Of a stretch of 64,000 nucleotides of DNA, positions 43,791 to 53,647 are shown piece after piece (position 1 is the first letter of the stretch; each line of letters begins with the position of its first letter). This DNA is from Sporosarcina ureae (lineage in GTDB: Bacteria; Bacillota; Bacilli; Bacillales_A; Planococcaceae), in assembly GCF_002082015.1 (NCBI RefSeq), contig NZ_CP015109.1:2819001-2883000 (forward strand), given 5' to 3'. The position numbers and the translations under genes were made by a program. The notes under the pieces are model-generated. The model did no database searches and was not told the DNA's origin. It saw nothing but the letters and a program-made list of their open reading frames with translations.

Positions 43791-43815
43791 GTTTTGAAAA
43801 GGGTTTTACGGGTAC
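43791..43815 (+). promoter_or_regulatory. Sigma-B-like promoter of hpf
   Basis: GTTTTG (43791-43796), 13 bases, GGGTAC (43810-43815), close to the SigB consensus GTTTAA-N12-15-GGGTAT. The B. subtilis hpf homologue yvyD is under SigB and SigH control. Confidence 0.55.
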
Positions 43816-43861
43816 TATGAAGAAGTAAGGTAATGAGGGTTTAAATAAAGGAGGAGTTCAT

Positions 43862-44416
43862 ATGTTAGACTTCAATATTCGCGGTGAAAACGTCGAGGTA
43901 ACTCCGGCGATCAGAGAGTACGTTGAAAAGAAAGTTGAGAAACTAGAGCGTTACTTTACTGAAGGGGTAAACGCTACAGCTAATGTGAACTTGAAAGTTT
44001 ATAGTGATAAACAAACAAAAGTGGAAATTACAATTCCCATGAAGAATTTGACACTTCGCGCAGAGGAGCGTCACAACGATATGTATGCAGCGGTTGACTT
44101 AATCGTCGACAAGCTAGAGCGTCAAATTCGTAAATATAAAACACGCGTGAATCGTAAATCACGTGAGCGCGAAGGCGTAGCCGCTTTCTTCCAATCAACT
44201 GAAAGCAATAATACGCAAGACCTCGAGGACGACGCGGAGTTCGACGTAGTACGCACAAAGCAGTTCGATTTGAAGCCGATGGACCAAGAAGAAGCAATCC
44301 TTCAAATGAACATGCTAGGCCACAGTTTCTTCATCTTCACAGATGCAGATTCCGACGGCACACACATCGTCTACAAGCGTAAAGACGGCAAATACGGCCT
44401 CATCGAAACAAACTAA
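43862..44416 (+). CDS. hpf: Long-form ribosome hibernation promoting factor
   Basis: Pairs 70S ribosomes into inactive 100S dimers in stationary phase. 184 residues: N-terminal HPF domain ([60 protein letters not shown]) and the C-terminal dimerisation tail ([40 protein letters not shown]). GGAGGAG site. It precedes secA, as in B. subtilis. Confidence 0.96.
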   Translation: MLDFNIRGENVEVTPAIREYVEKKVEKLERYFTEGVNATANVNLKVYSDKQTKVEITIPMKNLTLRAEERHNDMYAAVDLIVDKLERQIRKYKTRVNRKSREREGVAAFFQSTESNNTQDLEDDAEFDVVRTKQFDLKPMDQEEAILQMNMLGHSFFIFTDADSDGTHIVYKRKDGKYGLIETN

Positions 44417-44429
44417 TACACAACCCAAA

Positions 44430-44459
44430 CAAGTCCAGCTCAAGCTGGGCTTGTTTTTT
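44430..44459 (+). terminator. Terminator after hpf
   Basis: CAAGTCCAGC, TCAA loop, GCTGGGCTTG, then TTTTTT. Confidence 0.9.
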
Positions 44460-44507
44460 CATTCCCCAATAGAAGTGTTACCTTTTAAACACAATCAGTG
44501 GGTACAA

Positions 44508-44645
44508 AGGGATTCCACTCCAGCTAGGGGAAGCTTTCCTGAGCACGTGGCTTGCTCAATAGCAGCCTACAAAAGCGCATACTCCTAACGCTCCGCTAAG
44601 GCTTTCGCGGAACCTTCAGGAGTCGCCCCAGCTTCTGTTACAATC
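44508..44645. repeat. Dispersed intergenic repeat, divergent copy R1
   Basis: Contains GGGGAAGCTTTCCTGAGCA at one end and CAGGAGTCGCCCCAGC at the other. These resemble GGGGACGCTTTCC and CGGGAGTCGCCCC of the copies at 44.8, 48.9 and 59.3 kb. The interior differs. Confidence 0.5.
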
Positions 44646-44784
44646 CTACGTGTAAGGTGGAAATACATAAGTGATTCACTGTAGTTAGCATACCAATGTT
44701 GGCTCCAACATATTTAAATTCAAAGATGAATCAAAAGCGAATACAAACACGATTACAATCCCACATACAATGCACACCAGAAAC

Positions 44785-44945
44785 TGTCACCCACTCAGCT
44801 CGTAAGGGATTGGCGCGTAGGAGGGGCGACTCCCGATGGATCAGCCCGATCAGGTGAGACCACTAAAGGAGCACAGCGACTAGGGGGCTCACCGCGGGCC
44901 CATGGGAAAGCGTCCCCTCCGAAGCGCCAATCCCCATCCCCAACA
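44785..44945 (-). repeat. Dispersed ~160-bp repeat, copy R2 (inverted)
   Basis: The reverse complement reads GGATTGGCGCTTCGGAGGGG, ACGCTTTCCCATGGGCCCGC, ... TCACCTGATCGGGCTGATCC, ATCGGGAGTCGCCCCTCCTA. It is nearly the same as 48860-49025 on the opposite strand, including GAGTGGGTGACA beyond the core. Confidence 0.8.
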
Positions 44946-45116
44946 GCACCTCCAGCTGAACCCAAGACAAACTTAGGAAAAAAGATACAGCGCCCCATTT
45001 GCACCTAGCTTTTTACAATGCTAAAATGGACTGTGACTCAAAAATACCTAGACACCGAACTTACAACTAGCAGGCACGTCCTGCTAATTAAAGAAGCTAT
45101 GAGGATGTGACAATAA

Positions 45117-47615
45117 ATGCTTGGCGTACTAAATAAAATGTTCGACCCAAACAAACGAGACCTAAAACGACTCGAAAAAATTGCCGATCAAGTAGAACTA
45201 TTGGCAGACGACATGGAAAAGCTATCCGACGAACAACTAACAGCCAAAACAGCCGAATTCAAAGAACGCTACCAACAAGGCGAAACAATCGATGACCTAC
45301 AACCTGAAGCGTTTGCTGTCGTGCGTGAGGCCTCACGACGCGTGCTCGGACTCTACCCATTCCGCGTGCAAATCATGGGTGCTGCAGCGCTTAACGAAGG
45401 GAATATCGCAGAGATGAAGACCGGTGAGGGGAAGACATTGACTTCTACACTCGCCGTTTATTTAAATGCACTGACTTCCAAAGGCGTCCACGTCGTAACC
45501 GTCAACGAATACTTGGCTAGTCGTGACGCGGAAGAAATGGGGCAGTTGTATTCATTCCTCGGCATGAACGTAGGTTTGAATTTGAACAGCCTCAGCAAAG
45601 AAGAGAAACGTGAAGCGTACGAAGCAGACGTAACCTACAGCACGAACAACGAACTCGGTTTCGACTATTTGCGTGACAACATGGTGCTATATAATGAACA
45701 TAAGGTTCAGCGTCCACTTCATTTCGCTGTTATTGACGAAGTCGACTCCATCTTAGTCGATGAAGCACGGACACCGCTCATTATTTCAGGCCAAGCAGCG
45801 AAAGCGCAAGAATTATATCGCTTAGCCAATCGCTTTGTGATCACGTTGAAACAAGAAGAAGATTATTCATTCGATGAATCAACGAAAGGTGTTGTGTTGA
45901 CGGAGCAAGGGATCGAAGCGGCTGAGAAAGCGTTCAGCATCGAAAACTTATTCGATCTGCAACACGTGACACTTAACCACGCAATCAATCAGTCATTGAA
46001 AGCGCATGTAAGTATGCATAATGACGTAGACTATGTAGTAGAAGAAGGCGAAGTAGTCATCGTTGACTCCTTCACGGGTCGTTTGATGAAAGGCCGTCGT
46101 TATAGTGATGGACTGCACCAAGCGATTGAAGCGAAAGAAGGACTTGAAGTTCAGAACGAGTCGATGACACTTGCGACGATTACGTTCCAGAACTATTTCC
46201 GTATGTATGAAAAGCTGTCTGGCATGACGGGTACTGCGAAAACTGAGGAAGAAGAGTTCCGCAATATTTACAATATGAATGTCATTGCGATTCCTACCAA
46301 TCGACCGATTGCTCGTGATGACCGTCCAGACTTGATCTTTGCATCGATGGATGGAAAGTATAGAGCTGTAGCGGAAGAAATTAAAGATCGCCACGAAAAA
46401 GGCCAACCGGTGCTTGTCGGTACGGTTGCGATTGAAACGTCAGAAATTATTTCCGCGTTTCTAAAAAAATACGGCATTCCGCATAATGTCTTGAATGCGA
46501 AGAATCACGAGCGAGAAGCCGAAATCATTCAAGACGCGGGTAAAAGAGGTGCCGTAACGATCGCAACCAATATGGCCGGTCGTGGTACGGATATTAAACT
46601 AGGTGAACACGTCCAAGATGTTGGCGGTTTAGCGGTCATCGGTACAGAGCGACATGAGTCACGACGTATTGATAATCAGCTCCGTGGACGTTCAGGACGT
46701 CAAGGTGACCCAGGGGTTACGCAGTTTTATCTTTCATTGGAAGATGAATTAATGCGACGTTTCGGTTCGGAGCAAATGAAATCGATGATGACTAAACTCG
46801 GCATGGACGATGAAACGCCGATCCAATCGAAAATGGTGTCACGTTCAGTGGAGTCTGCTCAGAAACGAGTAGAGGGGAATAACTTTGATTCACGGAAACG
46901 TTTATTGCAATATGATGATGTACTACGTCAACAACGTGAAGTCATTTACAAAGAGCGTAATGAAGTACTGGGTTCAGAAAATATTCGCCCCGTTCTTGAA
47001 AATATGTTGAATTCCGTAATTGAACGCGTAGTGGCGACACACACTGCAGACAATACGGTGTATTCAAAAGGCTTAAAAGACTATCTGGAAGCAAACTTAC
47101 TAGCTGAAGATACGGTGACGATCGAAGACTTAGAAAGTAAAACACCAGAAGAGTTGCAAACATTTATTCACGAATTGGTCATTGCGCGCTATAATGAGAA
47201 AGAGCAAGAAATGTCCGAAGAGCGTATGCGTGAATTTGAGAAGGTCGTCTTGTTGCGTGCGATTGATACCAAGTGGATGGATCATATCGATGCGATGGAT
47301 CAGCTCCGTAACGGAATTCATTTACGTGCTTACGGACAGAATGACCCGCTTCGTGAATACCAAGCAGAAGGATTTATAATGTTTGAAGATATGCTGATGG
47401 CCATCGAAAACGATGCGACGAAGTATGTCATGAAGGCAGAAATCCGCAATAACTTAGAGCGCGAAGAAGTAGCAAAAGGTCAAGCGAACAACCCGAAAGA
47501 AGACGGCGCGCCGGTTGCTAAAAAGCCGATTCGACGTACGGTCAATATCGGACGTAACGAACCTTGTCCGTGTGGTAGCGGCAAGAAGTACAAAAACTGC
47601 CACGGCAAATCATAA
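45117..47615 (+). CDS. secA: Preprotein translocase ATPase SecA
   Basis: Motor of the Sec pathway. 832 residues. Starts [20 protein letters not shown]. The nucleotide site is [24 protein letters not shown]-like [20 protein letters not shown], then [20 protein letters not shown] and [20 protein letters not shown]. The C-terminal zinc motif is [18 protein letters not shown]. Full length. Followed 30 bases later by prfB, the conserved secA-prfB order. Confidence 0.98.
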   Translation: MLGVLNKMFDPNKRDLKRLEKIADQVELLADDMEKLSDEQLTAKTAEFKERYQQGETIDDLQPEAFAVVREASRRVLGLYPFRVQIMGAAALNEGNIAEMKTGEGKTLTSTLAVYLNALTSKGVHVVTVNEYLASRDAEEMGQLYSFLGMNVGLNLNSLSKEEKREAYEADVTYSTNNELGFDYLRDNMVLYNEHKVQRPLHFAVIDEVDSILVDEARTPLIISGQAAKAQELYRLANRFVITLKQEEDYSFDESTKGVVLTEQGIEAAEKAFSIENLFDLQHVTLNHAINQSLKAHVSMHNDVDYVVEEGEVVIVDSFTGRLMKGRRYSDGLHQAIEAKEGLEVQNESMTLATITFQNYFRMYEKLSGMTGTAKTEEEEFRNIYNMNVIAIPTNRPIARDDRPDLIFASMDGKYRAVAEEIKDRHEKGQPVLVGTVAIETSEIISAFLKKYGIPHNVLNAKNHEREAEIIQDAGKRGAVTIATNMAGRGTDIKLGEHVQDVGGLAVIGTERHESRRIDNQLRGRSGRQGDPGVTQFYLSLEDELMRRFGSEQMKSMMTKLGMDDETPIQSKMVSRSVESAQKRVEGNNFDSRKRLLQYDDVLRQQREVIYKERNEVLGSENIRPVLENMLNSVIERVVATHTADNTVYSKGLKDYLEANLLAEDTVTIEDLESKTPEELQTFIHELVIARYNEKEQEMSEERMREFEKVVLLRAIDTKWMDHIDAMDQLRNGIHLRAYGQNDPLREYQAEGFIMFEDMLMAIENDATKYVMKAEIRNNLEREEVAKGQANNPKEDGAPVAKKPIRRTVNIGRNEPCPCGSGKKYKNCHGKS

Positions 47616-47645
47616 AAAGAAACAACCACTCAGGAGGAAACAATT

Positions 47646-48750
47646 ATGATGGAATTATCCGATGTGCGCAACGATCTCGACAAAACAGCTAAGAAATTAG
47701 CGGACTTTAGGGGGTCTCTTTGACTTAGAAAACAAAGAGGCTAGCATGCAGGAATTAGAAGAAATGATGATGGAGCCAGGATTCTGGGATGACCAGGATG
47801 CGGCGCAGAAAGTTATTTCACAATCGAATGCATTGAAAGACATTGTCGGCGAATATAACGAATTGAACGAAATACAAGAAAACTTGGAAATGACCTTGGA
47901 ACTTCTGCGAGAAGAAGCAGATGCAGAGTTACAAGAGGAACTTATTTCCGAATTAAAAGAGTTCAAAAATAAGATGGAGCAATTCGATCTTCAAATGTTA
48001 TTGAGCGACGAATTTGATAAAAATAATGCAGTAGTTGAAATACACTCAGGCGCAGGCGGTACCGAGTCTCAGGACTGGGCATCGATGTTGCTTCGTATGT
48101 ACACTCGCTGGGCTGAACACCACGGCTTTAAAGTCGAAACTCTCGATTACCAAGCAGGTGACGAGGCGGGCGTGAAGTCTGTCACGCTTGGCATCAAAGG
48201 ACATAATGCATATGGTTACTTGAAAGCAGAGAAAGGTGTGCACCGACTCGTTCGGATTTCACCATTTGACTCTTCAGGTAGACGCCATACTTCATTTTCT
48301 TCTATTGAGGTCATGCCCGAATTTGATGGCGACATCGAATTGGATCTGAAAACGGAAGATATCAAGATCGATACGTACCGTTCGAGTGGTGCTGGTGGAC
48401 AGCACGTTAACACGACGGACTCTGCTGTACGTATGACGCACATTCCAACGGGCGCGATTGTTACGTGTCAGACGGAACGTTCACAGATCAAAAACCGTGA
48501 GCGTGCGATGAATCTGTTGAAGGCGAAGATTTACCAGATTCGCGTAGAGGAAGAGGAAGCGCGTTTGGCGGATATTCGTGGCGAGCAGAAAGAGATTGGT
48601 TGGGGCAGTCAGATTCGTTCCTATGTGTTCCATCCGTATTCGATGGTCAAAGATCACCGTACGAACGAGGAAACGGGTAACGTTAGTTCTGTGATGGACG
48701 GCGAGATCGATCAGTTCATCAATGCGTATTTGCGTTCTAGAATTTCTTAA
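47646..48750 (+). CDS. prfB: Peptide chain release factor 2, programmed +1 frameshift
   Basis: RF2 recognises UAA/UGA and triggers peptide release. The zero frame runs from ATG at 47646 ([25 protein letters not shown]) to an in-frame TGA at 47721. Reading resumes in +1 at GAC, 47722 ([20 protein letters not shown]). The slip site TAGGGGGTCTCTTTGAC has the SD-like AGGGGG and CTTTGA of the classical autoregulatory site. RF2 motifs: [20 protein letters not shown] and GGQ in [18 protein letters not shown]. Confidence 0.97.
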
Positions 48751-48859
48751 GTATACTTAGGCAGCTGGGCAGGTCATTTTTTAATGACTTGTTGCGGCTG
48801 TTTTTTAATTAAAATGGGTATGTTTATTGTGGGTTTTAAGGTAGAGAGGCTGGAGTGGC

Positions 48860-49025
48860 TGTTGGGATGGGGATTGGCGCTTCGGAGGGGACGCTTTCCC
48901 ATGGGCCCGCGGTGAGCCAACCAGGTCGCAGGCTTCCTTTTGGTTGTCTCACCTGATCGGGCTGATCCATCGGGAGTCGCCCCTCCTACGCACCAATCCC
49001 TATAATTTGAGTGGGTGACACTCAG
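48860..49025 (+). repeat. Dispersed ~160-bp repeat, copy R3
   Basis: GGATTGGCGCTTCGGAGGGG to ATCGGGAGTCGCCCCTCCTA, then GAGTGGGTGACA. It is the direct-strand partner of the inverted copy R2 at the other side of secA-prfB. The ends GGAGGGGACG and CGGGAGTCGCCCCTCC are partly inverted. Confidence 0.8.
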
Positions 49026-49148
49026 TGCGGTTCACTTTAAGTTGGCTGAGCTGTTAATTTTCACAGAGTAGCTCACATGTAAAAAAGTACATGGAAAGAT
49101 TTTTGTCATGTGGATCTGAAAGTAGATCATAGTAAATGAAAATTCATT

Positions 49149-49199
49149 CTGTAATATTGTAACGTCCTTGTATATTACAAAGACGTTACAATATTACAG
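49149..49199. repeat. Perfect 18-bp inverted repeat upstream of cccB
   Basis: CTGTAATATTGTAACGTC (49149-49166) and GACGTTACAATATTACAG (49182-49199). The loop contains a smaller TTGTA/TACAA pair. No T run follows. Confidence 0.85.
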
Positions 49200-49484
49200 A
49201 CTATGACAAAGAGTGATTTTTATTTAACTCAAATTATGTGGTACACGCTGAATTTCCTTGTTATTTTACCCACGTGTCAAAATACTATGTTTAAGAACGG
49301 ATTTTCTGGTGAATACTATATATGTATTCACTACCAAAAGGGCTTTTTATGGCTTGAAATAGAAAAGGAACGCGATGGTCCTCGTTAGTTTATAACTTTG
49401 TCATCTATTTTCACCATAATTCGGTCGGTATTTGGTATACTACTTGTTGTGTTAGAAAATTTTAAGTAAAAGGGAGGATATTAC

Positions 49485-49829
49485 ATGAAGAACAAACTAT
49501 TGGCTACACTCTTCGGAGCGGCTTTAGTTCTCGGCGCTTGTGGTGGAGGCGACGATAACGCTTCAGAACCAAAAGATGACGCAAACAACGACAACGGCGC
49601 AGCTACTACTGATGTAGATGCAGAAGCAGTTGTGCAACAAAGCTGTGCATCATGTCACGGAGGAAACTTGGAAGGTGGAGCAGGTCCAGCACTAGAAAAC
49701 GTTGGAGCTACACACTCTGAAGAAGAAATCCATGATATTATCATTAACGGTAAAGGCGCAATGCCTCCTGGTATTATTCAAGGCGAAGAAGCAGAAGCAG
49801 TTGCTGCTTGGTTAGCTGAAAAGAAATAA
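49485..49829 (+). CDS. cccB: Cytochrome c-551 lipoprotein
   Basis: Membrane-anchored small c-type cytochrome of respiration. 114 residues. Lipoprotein signal with lipobox [10 protein letters not shown] (Cys 19), acidic spacer, then haem site [15 protein letters not shown] (CxxCH) and the distal Met in [20 protein letters not shown]. Start ATG with GGGAGGATATT. It precedes ftsE as in B. subtilis. Terminator follows. Confidence 0.95.
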   Translation: MKNKLLATLFGAALVLGACGGGDDNASEPKDDANNDNGAATTDVDAEAVVQQSCASCHGGNLEGGAGPALENVGATHSEEEIHDIIINGKGAMPPGIIQGEEAEAVAAWLAEKK

Positions 49830-49839
49830 TGAACTGTCC

Positions 49840-49877
49840 GGTCGTCTCCAAGATTTTCTTGGGGGCGATCTTTTTTT
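49840..49877 (+). terminator. Terminator after cccB
   Basis: GTCGTCTCCAAGA and TCTTGGGGGCGAT pair with G.U wobbles, followed by TTTTTTT. Confidence 0.85.
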
Positions 49878-50026
49878 GTACATATTTCCAAAAGATAAAC
49901 TAGATTTTTACAATTTTGCTTTCTTAATCAATTGATACATAACTGTAATACATGGTAGAGTTAAGCCCATGCTATAATAAAAATGGCGAATATGAGAGAA
50001 AAACAAAATTCAGGTGGTTATGATGT

Positions 50027-50713
50027 ATGATTGTAATGAAAAATGTATACAAAAAGTACCCGAATGGTGTTGTAGCCTCTAACGGAATTCATGTCGAAAT
50101 CGATCAAGGGGAATTTGTATATGTTGTCGGGCCGAGTGGAGCAGGTAAATCTACGTTCATTAAAATGATGTATCGTGAAGAAGTCCCGTCTAGTGGATTG
50201 ATTTACTTTAACAATACCGATCTGACGAAAATGCAAAGAAGAGATATCCCTTATTTGAGAAGACAAATTGGCGTAGTATTTCAAGATTTTAAACTACTGC
50301 CGAAACTGACTGTCTATGAAAACATTGCGTATGCACTAGAGGTAATTGAAGAATCACCGAGCGTCATACGTCAAAAAGTGACAGACGTGTTGAAATTAGT
50401 GGGACTCACTAAGAAAACGAGAATGTTTCCAAATGAATTGTCTGGCGGAGAACAGCAACGCGTGTCGATTGCACGATCAATCGTCAATCAACCGAAGCTG
50501 GTCATTGCAGACGAACCGACAGGAAATTTAGATCCAGAGACTTCATGGGAAATCATGAAGATTTTTGAACGGATAAATGCACAAGGTACAACGATCATTA
50601 TGGCTACACACAATAAAGAAATTGTGGATAATCAACCACATCGCGTGATACAGATCGAAGGCGGACTCATCACACGAGATGAGCACGAAGGAGAATACTC
50701 CAATGAAATCTAG
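50027..50713 (+). CDS. ftsE: Cell division ATP-binding protein FtsE
   Basis: ABC ATPase which, with FtsX, activates cell wall hydrolases. 228 residues. Walker A VVGPSGAGKSTFIKMMYREE, Q-loop VGVVFQDFKLLPKLTVYENI, signature NELSGGEQQRVSIARSIVNQ and Walker B LVIADEPTGNLDPETSWEIM. It begins MIVMKNVYKKYPNGVVASNG. Its last codons overlap the ftsX start. Confidence 0.97.
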   Translation: MIVMKNVYKKYPNGVVASNGIHVEIDQGEFVYVVGPSGAGKSTFIKMMYREEVPSSGLIYFNNTDLTKMQRRDIPYLRRQIGVVFQDFKLLPKLTVYENIAYALEVIEESPSVIRQKVTDVLKLVGLTKKTRMFPNELSGGEQQRVSIARSIVNQPKLVIADEPTGNLDPETSWEIMKIFERINAQGTTIIMATHNKEIVDNQPHRVIQIEGGLITRDEHEGEYSNEI

Positions 50714-51587
50714 AACAGTACGACGTCATATTCGGGAAAGTTTCAAAAGTCTTAGTCGAAATGGCTGGATGACCTTTGCTTCAGTTAGCGCTGTGACTGT
50801 GACTTTACTATTGATTGGTGTATTCATCGTGATTATGATGAACTTAAATCAACTGGCCGATAACATCGAGAACGATGTGGAGATCAAAGTCGTCGCGGAA
50901 CCAGGAGCGAGTGAAGTAGAAGTCCAGGAACTATTGAAGGAAGTTAAAGAAACCCCAGGTGTTGCCGAAGTCAAGTATTCCTCACGAAAACAAGAATTGG
51001 AGCGAATGATTCAATCTTTCGGTGATGAGTTAGCGCTCTACAAACAAGACAATCCCCTCGGTGATGCCTTATATGTCAAAGCGGATGATCCCAAAAACAC
51101 AGCATCCATCGCCAATGAAATCGCTACGTATACGTATACGTTTGACGTAGAGTACGGTGAAGGGAAAGTAGAAAAACTTTTCAATGTCTTAAAAATAGGG
51201 CGAAATGTAGGACTAGGGTTAATATTGGCCTTACTGTTTACTGCCATGTTCCTTATATCGAACACGATTCGACTCACGATTGTGGCGAGACGGACTGAAA
51301 TCGATATTATGAAACTGGTTGGGGCAACAGATAGTTTCGTACGGATTCCTTTCATGCTCGAAGGTGTGTGGTTGGGGATTTTTGGTGCGATTATTCCAAT
51401 GGCCCTCATGACCACATTTTACTCGAAATTGTACGAATTCTGGGAAGGTCGTTTGCAAAATCAGTTATTCCATTTGCTCGATCCTAACCCCTTCCTATTA
51501 CAATTAAACTTCTTACTACTATTCGTCGCTGTCTTTATTGGCGTCTGGGGTAGTTTCATGTCAGTTAGGAAATTCTTAAAATCGTAA
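50703..51587 (+). CDS. ftsX: Cell division protein FtsX
   Basis: Membrane partner of FtsE. About 294 residues from the ATG at 50703, inside the ftsE end (11-base overlap, GAAGGAGAATACTCC upstream). Four membrane segments: one near residues 20-45 (FASVSAVTVTLLLIGVFIVI), an extracellular loop (about 45-165), and three at the C-terminus (GLGLILALLFTAMFLISNTI and others). IVARRTEIDIMKLVGATDSF is the typical FtsX segment. It controls the CwlO-type enzyme encoded next. Confidence 0.95.
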   Translation: MKSRTVRRHIRESFKSLSRNGWMTFASVSAVTVTLLLIGVFIVIMMNLNQLADNIENDVEIKVVAEPGASEVEVQELLKEVKETPGVAEVKYSSRKQELERMIQSFGDELALYKQDNPLGDALYVKADDPKNTASIANEIATYTYTFDVEYGEGKVEKLFNVLKIGRNVGLGLILALLFTAMFLISNTIRLTIVARRTEIDIMKLVGATDSFVRIPFMLEGVWLGIFGAIIPMALMTTFYSKLYEFWEGRLQNQLFHLLDPNPFLLQLNFLLLFVAVFIGVWGSFMSVRKFLKS

Positions 51588-51612
51588 TTTTTACTAAGGG
51601 GAGAACACGGAT

Positions 51613-52920
51613 TTGATAAAAAGACATAGAATCATTTCAAGTGTCCTTGCGGTATGTTTGCTGGCCACAACGGTTGGTAGTATAGATGTATTCGCGGACT
51701 CTCTGAAAGATTTGCAGAATGAAAAAAAGGCTGCAGAAATGAAGAAGAAAAACTTAGATTCGACTATCCAAAAGAAAGAAACGCAAATACAGGAAAAACA
51801 GTCAAAAGTCGATCAGCTGATCAACCAAATCAAAAAGCTGAATGATAAGATTGAAGAGACTAACCAAAACTTGGATCGCATCCTTGCTGAAATGAATCAG
51901 ACGAAAAAGGAAATTGATGTACTTCAAGCATCTATTAAAGAATTAGAGATTCGGATCGAACAACGAGACGAAGTATTGCGTGAGCGCGTTCGCGTAATGC
52001 AAGTCAAGGGGAATAAAGTCAGTTATTTAGATGTACTTCTTGGCGCTAACAGTTTCTCAGATTTCATTGACCGTTTCTCGGCAGTATCTACATTGATGGA
52101 TGCCGATCGAAAAATCATTCAACAGCAAGAAGAAGATATGGCGTTACTTGAAGAAGAGAAGAAACTTGTCGAGCAGAAATTGGCTGAACAAAAAGAACGC
52201 AAGCAAAAAATTCAAGCAATAAAAGATGAACTGCATAACCAAAAGCTAGAAAAAAGAGATGTGGTCAATGAGCTTGAAAAGAGTCAAGAAAAACTTTCAA
52301 GTGAAAAAGGCGCATTAGAAGAAGAATATAGCGATACGGTAGCATTCAGTTCTAAACTCGAAAAGAAAATTATCGCAGAACAAAATCGCTTAGCAGAAGT
52401 CGCTCGTAAAGAGCAAGCGAGAAAGCAAAAGTTGCAGCAAGAAAGATTGGCAGCAGCGGCTAATAGTAGTTCTACAAGCGCAAATGCGGCTCCGCCTATT
52501 TCAAGCGGATCATGGACAAAGCCGACAACGGGTAGATTCAGTTCAGGATTTGGCTGGCGGACTCATCCGATATCGAAAGTGAAAAAACAACACCGTGGAA
52601 TGGATATTAGCGCACCTACAGGAACTCCAGTTGTCGCAGCAGGAAATGGTGTCGTCTCCTATGCAGGTACTATGGAGGGCCTAGGGAACGTGGTCATGAT
52701 CACGCACTCCGTAAAAGGTCAAATCTTGACGACAGTCTATGCTCACCTATCCACGATTGGTACGAGTTCAGGACAATCTGTCGATAAAGGTCAATTAATT
52801 GGAGCAGTCGGTTCGACAGGTTACTCTACGGGTCCACATTTGCACTTTGAAGTGCACGTAGGCAACTTCTCTGCCACAGGTCCAAGTGCAGTCAACCCTT
52901 TGCATTACGTTTCTTTTTAA
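51613..52920 (+). CDS. CwlO/EnvC-type peptidoglycan hydrolase, M23 family
   Basis: 435 residues starting TTG at 51613 with AAGGGGAGA. Signal peptide IISSVLAVCLLATTVGSIDV, FADS cleavage area. Long coiled coil (residues 30-280; NEKKAAEMKKKNLDSTIQKK and repeats). C-terminal M23 zinc peptidase: SGFGWRTHPISKVKKQHRGM, DISAPTGTPVVAAGNGVVSY, and HxH in GPHLHFEVHVG. B. subtilis CwlO has the same coil but an NlpC/P60 domain; here the catalytic domain is M23. Directly behind ftsEX, which presumably activates it. Confidence 0.92.
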   Translation: MIKRHRIISSVLAVCLLATTVGSIDVFADSLKDLQNEKKAAEMKKKNLDSTIQKKETQIQEKQSKVDQLINQIKKLNDKIEETNQNLDRILAEMNQTKKEIDVLQASIKELEIRIEQRDEVLRERVRVMQVKGNKVSYLDVLLGANSFSDFIDRFSAVSTLMDADRKIIQQQEEDMALLEEEKKLVEQKLAEQKERKQKIQAIKDELHNQKLEKRDVVNELEKSQEKLSSEKGALEEEYSDTVAFSSKLEKKIIAEQNRLAEVARKEQARKQKLQQERLAAAANSSSTSANAAPPISSGSWTKPTTGRFSSGFGWRTHPISKVKKQHRGMDISAPTGTPVVAAGNGVVSYAGTMEGLGNVVMITHSVKGQILTTVYAHLSTIGTSSGQSVDKGQLIGAVGSTGYSTGPHLHFEVHVGNFSATGPSAVNPLHYVSF

Positions 52921-52933
52921 TATAGCATGAAAT

Positions 52934-52965
52934 GAAAACCTGCCTGAAAAGGTGGGTTTTCATAC
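52934..52965 (+). terminator. Terminator after the hydrolase gene
   Basis: AAAACCTGCC (from 52936), TGAAAA, GGTGGGTTTT (to 52961) with one G.U pair. The T tail is short. Confidence 0.75.
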
Positions 52966-52993
52966 GTTTACAGAAAGAACAGGGGGATTGACA

Positions 52994-53647
52994 ATGCGGG
53001 TTACGCAGTACTACCCAATCGGTTCTATTACAATGCCTTCCTCATGGATTGCGTTCATTGCGGGTTTCCTAGTCACCTATCTTTTCATTCGCTTATATTT
53101 TGGTAAAGTACATGGCGCACGAGTCGGTGATGTATTTTTTAATGTGGTGATTGTCTGGAAGTTATCCGTGGTTTTGACAGATTTCACCATGGTCCTAAAA
53201 AATCCACTCTCTATTCTTTATTTTCATGGCGGGATGTTTGGCTGGATACTGGGACTCGTCGTAGCTGGTTTATTGATGCTCCGGCAAGTATATAAAGAGA
53301 AGTGGAAGCGTATCGATAAATGGTCGCTATTGCTTGCGTTGATTTGTTGGCAAGCTGTCTATCAAATCGCTATGACTTTTCTAAATGAAGGCAGTATAGT
53401 AGTGAAAAGTGCAACGGTTCTATTATTTGTGGCCATCTTTGTCTTGACATGGTGGAGTGAACGAAAGAAAGTCAATACAGTGAGCGAACTTGCTGGCGTC
53501 TTGGTAGCGGTTCATTTTCTCGGATCGGCCATTCAAGGCAATCTACTGAATACAGCATTCATCACGACTATTTTCATCGGCTTGTTCATGTGGGGAATAG
53601 AGAGAGCTACAGCACAACCGTTTAGCGGAAAGGAAGAGGTAGAGTGA
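52994..53647 (+). CDS. Integral membrane protein, possibly Lgt-like
   Basis: About 217 residues from the ATG at 52994 (AGGGGGATTGACA upstream). Six or seven hydrophobic helices. The opening YPIGSITMPSSWIAFIAGFL and the mid segment LYFHGGMFGWILGLVVAGLL recall prolipoprotein diacylglyceryl transferase (HGG motif), but the arginine motif of true Lgt is not obvious. It overlaps the thioredoxin gene by four bases (GTGA), suggesting a joint role in extracytoplasmic redox or lipoprotein maturation. Function unknown. Confidence 0.6.
   Translation: MRVTQYYPIGSITMPSSWIAFIAGFLVTYLFIRLYFGKVHGARVGDVFFNVVIVWKLSVVLTDFTMVLKNPLSILYFHGGMFGWILGLVVAGLLMLRQVYKEKWKRIDKWSLLLALICWQAVYQIAMTFLNEGSIVVKSATVLLFVAIFVLTWWSERKKVNTVSELAGVLVAVHFLGSAIQGNLLNTAFITTIFIGLFMWGIERATAQPFSGKEEVE

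Noticed and set aside
49203-49388. 61-codon ORF before cccB
   Set aside because: No ribosome binding site, it begins three bases after the large hairpin, and the composition is not convincing.
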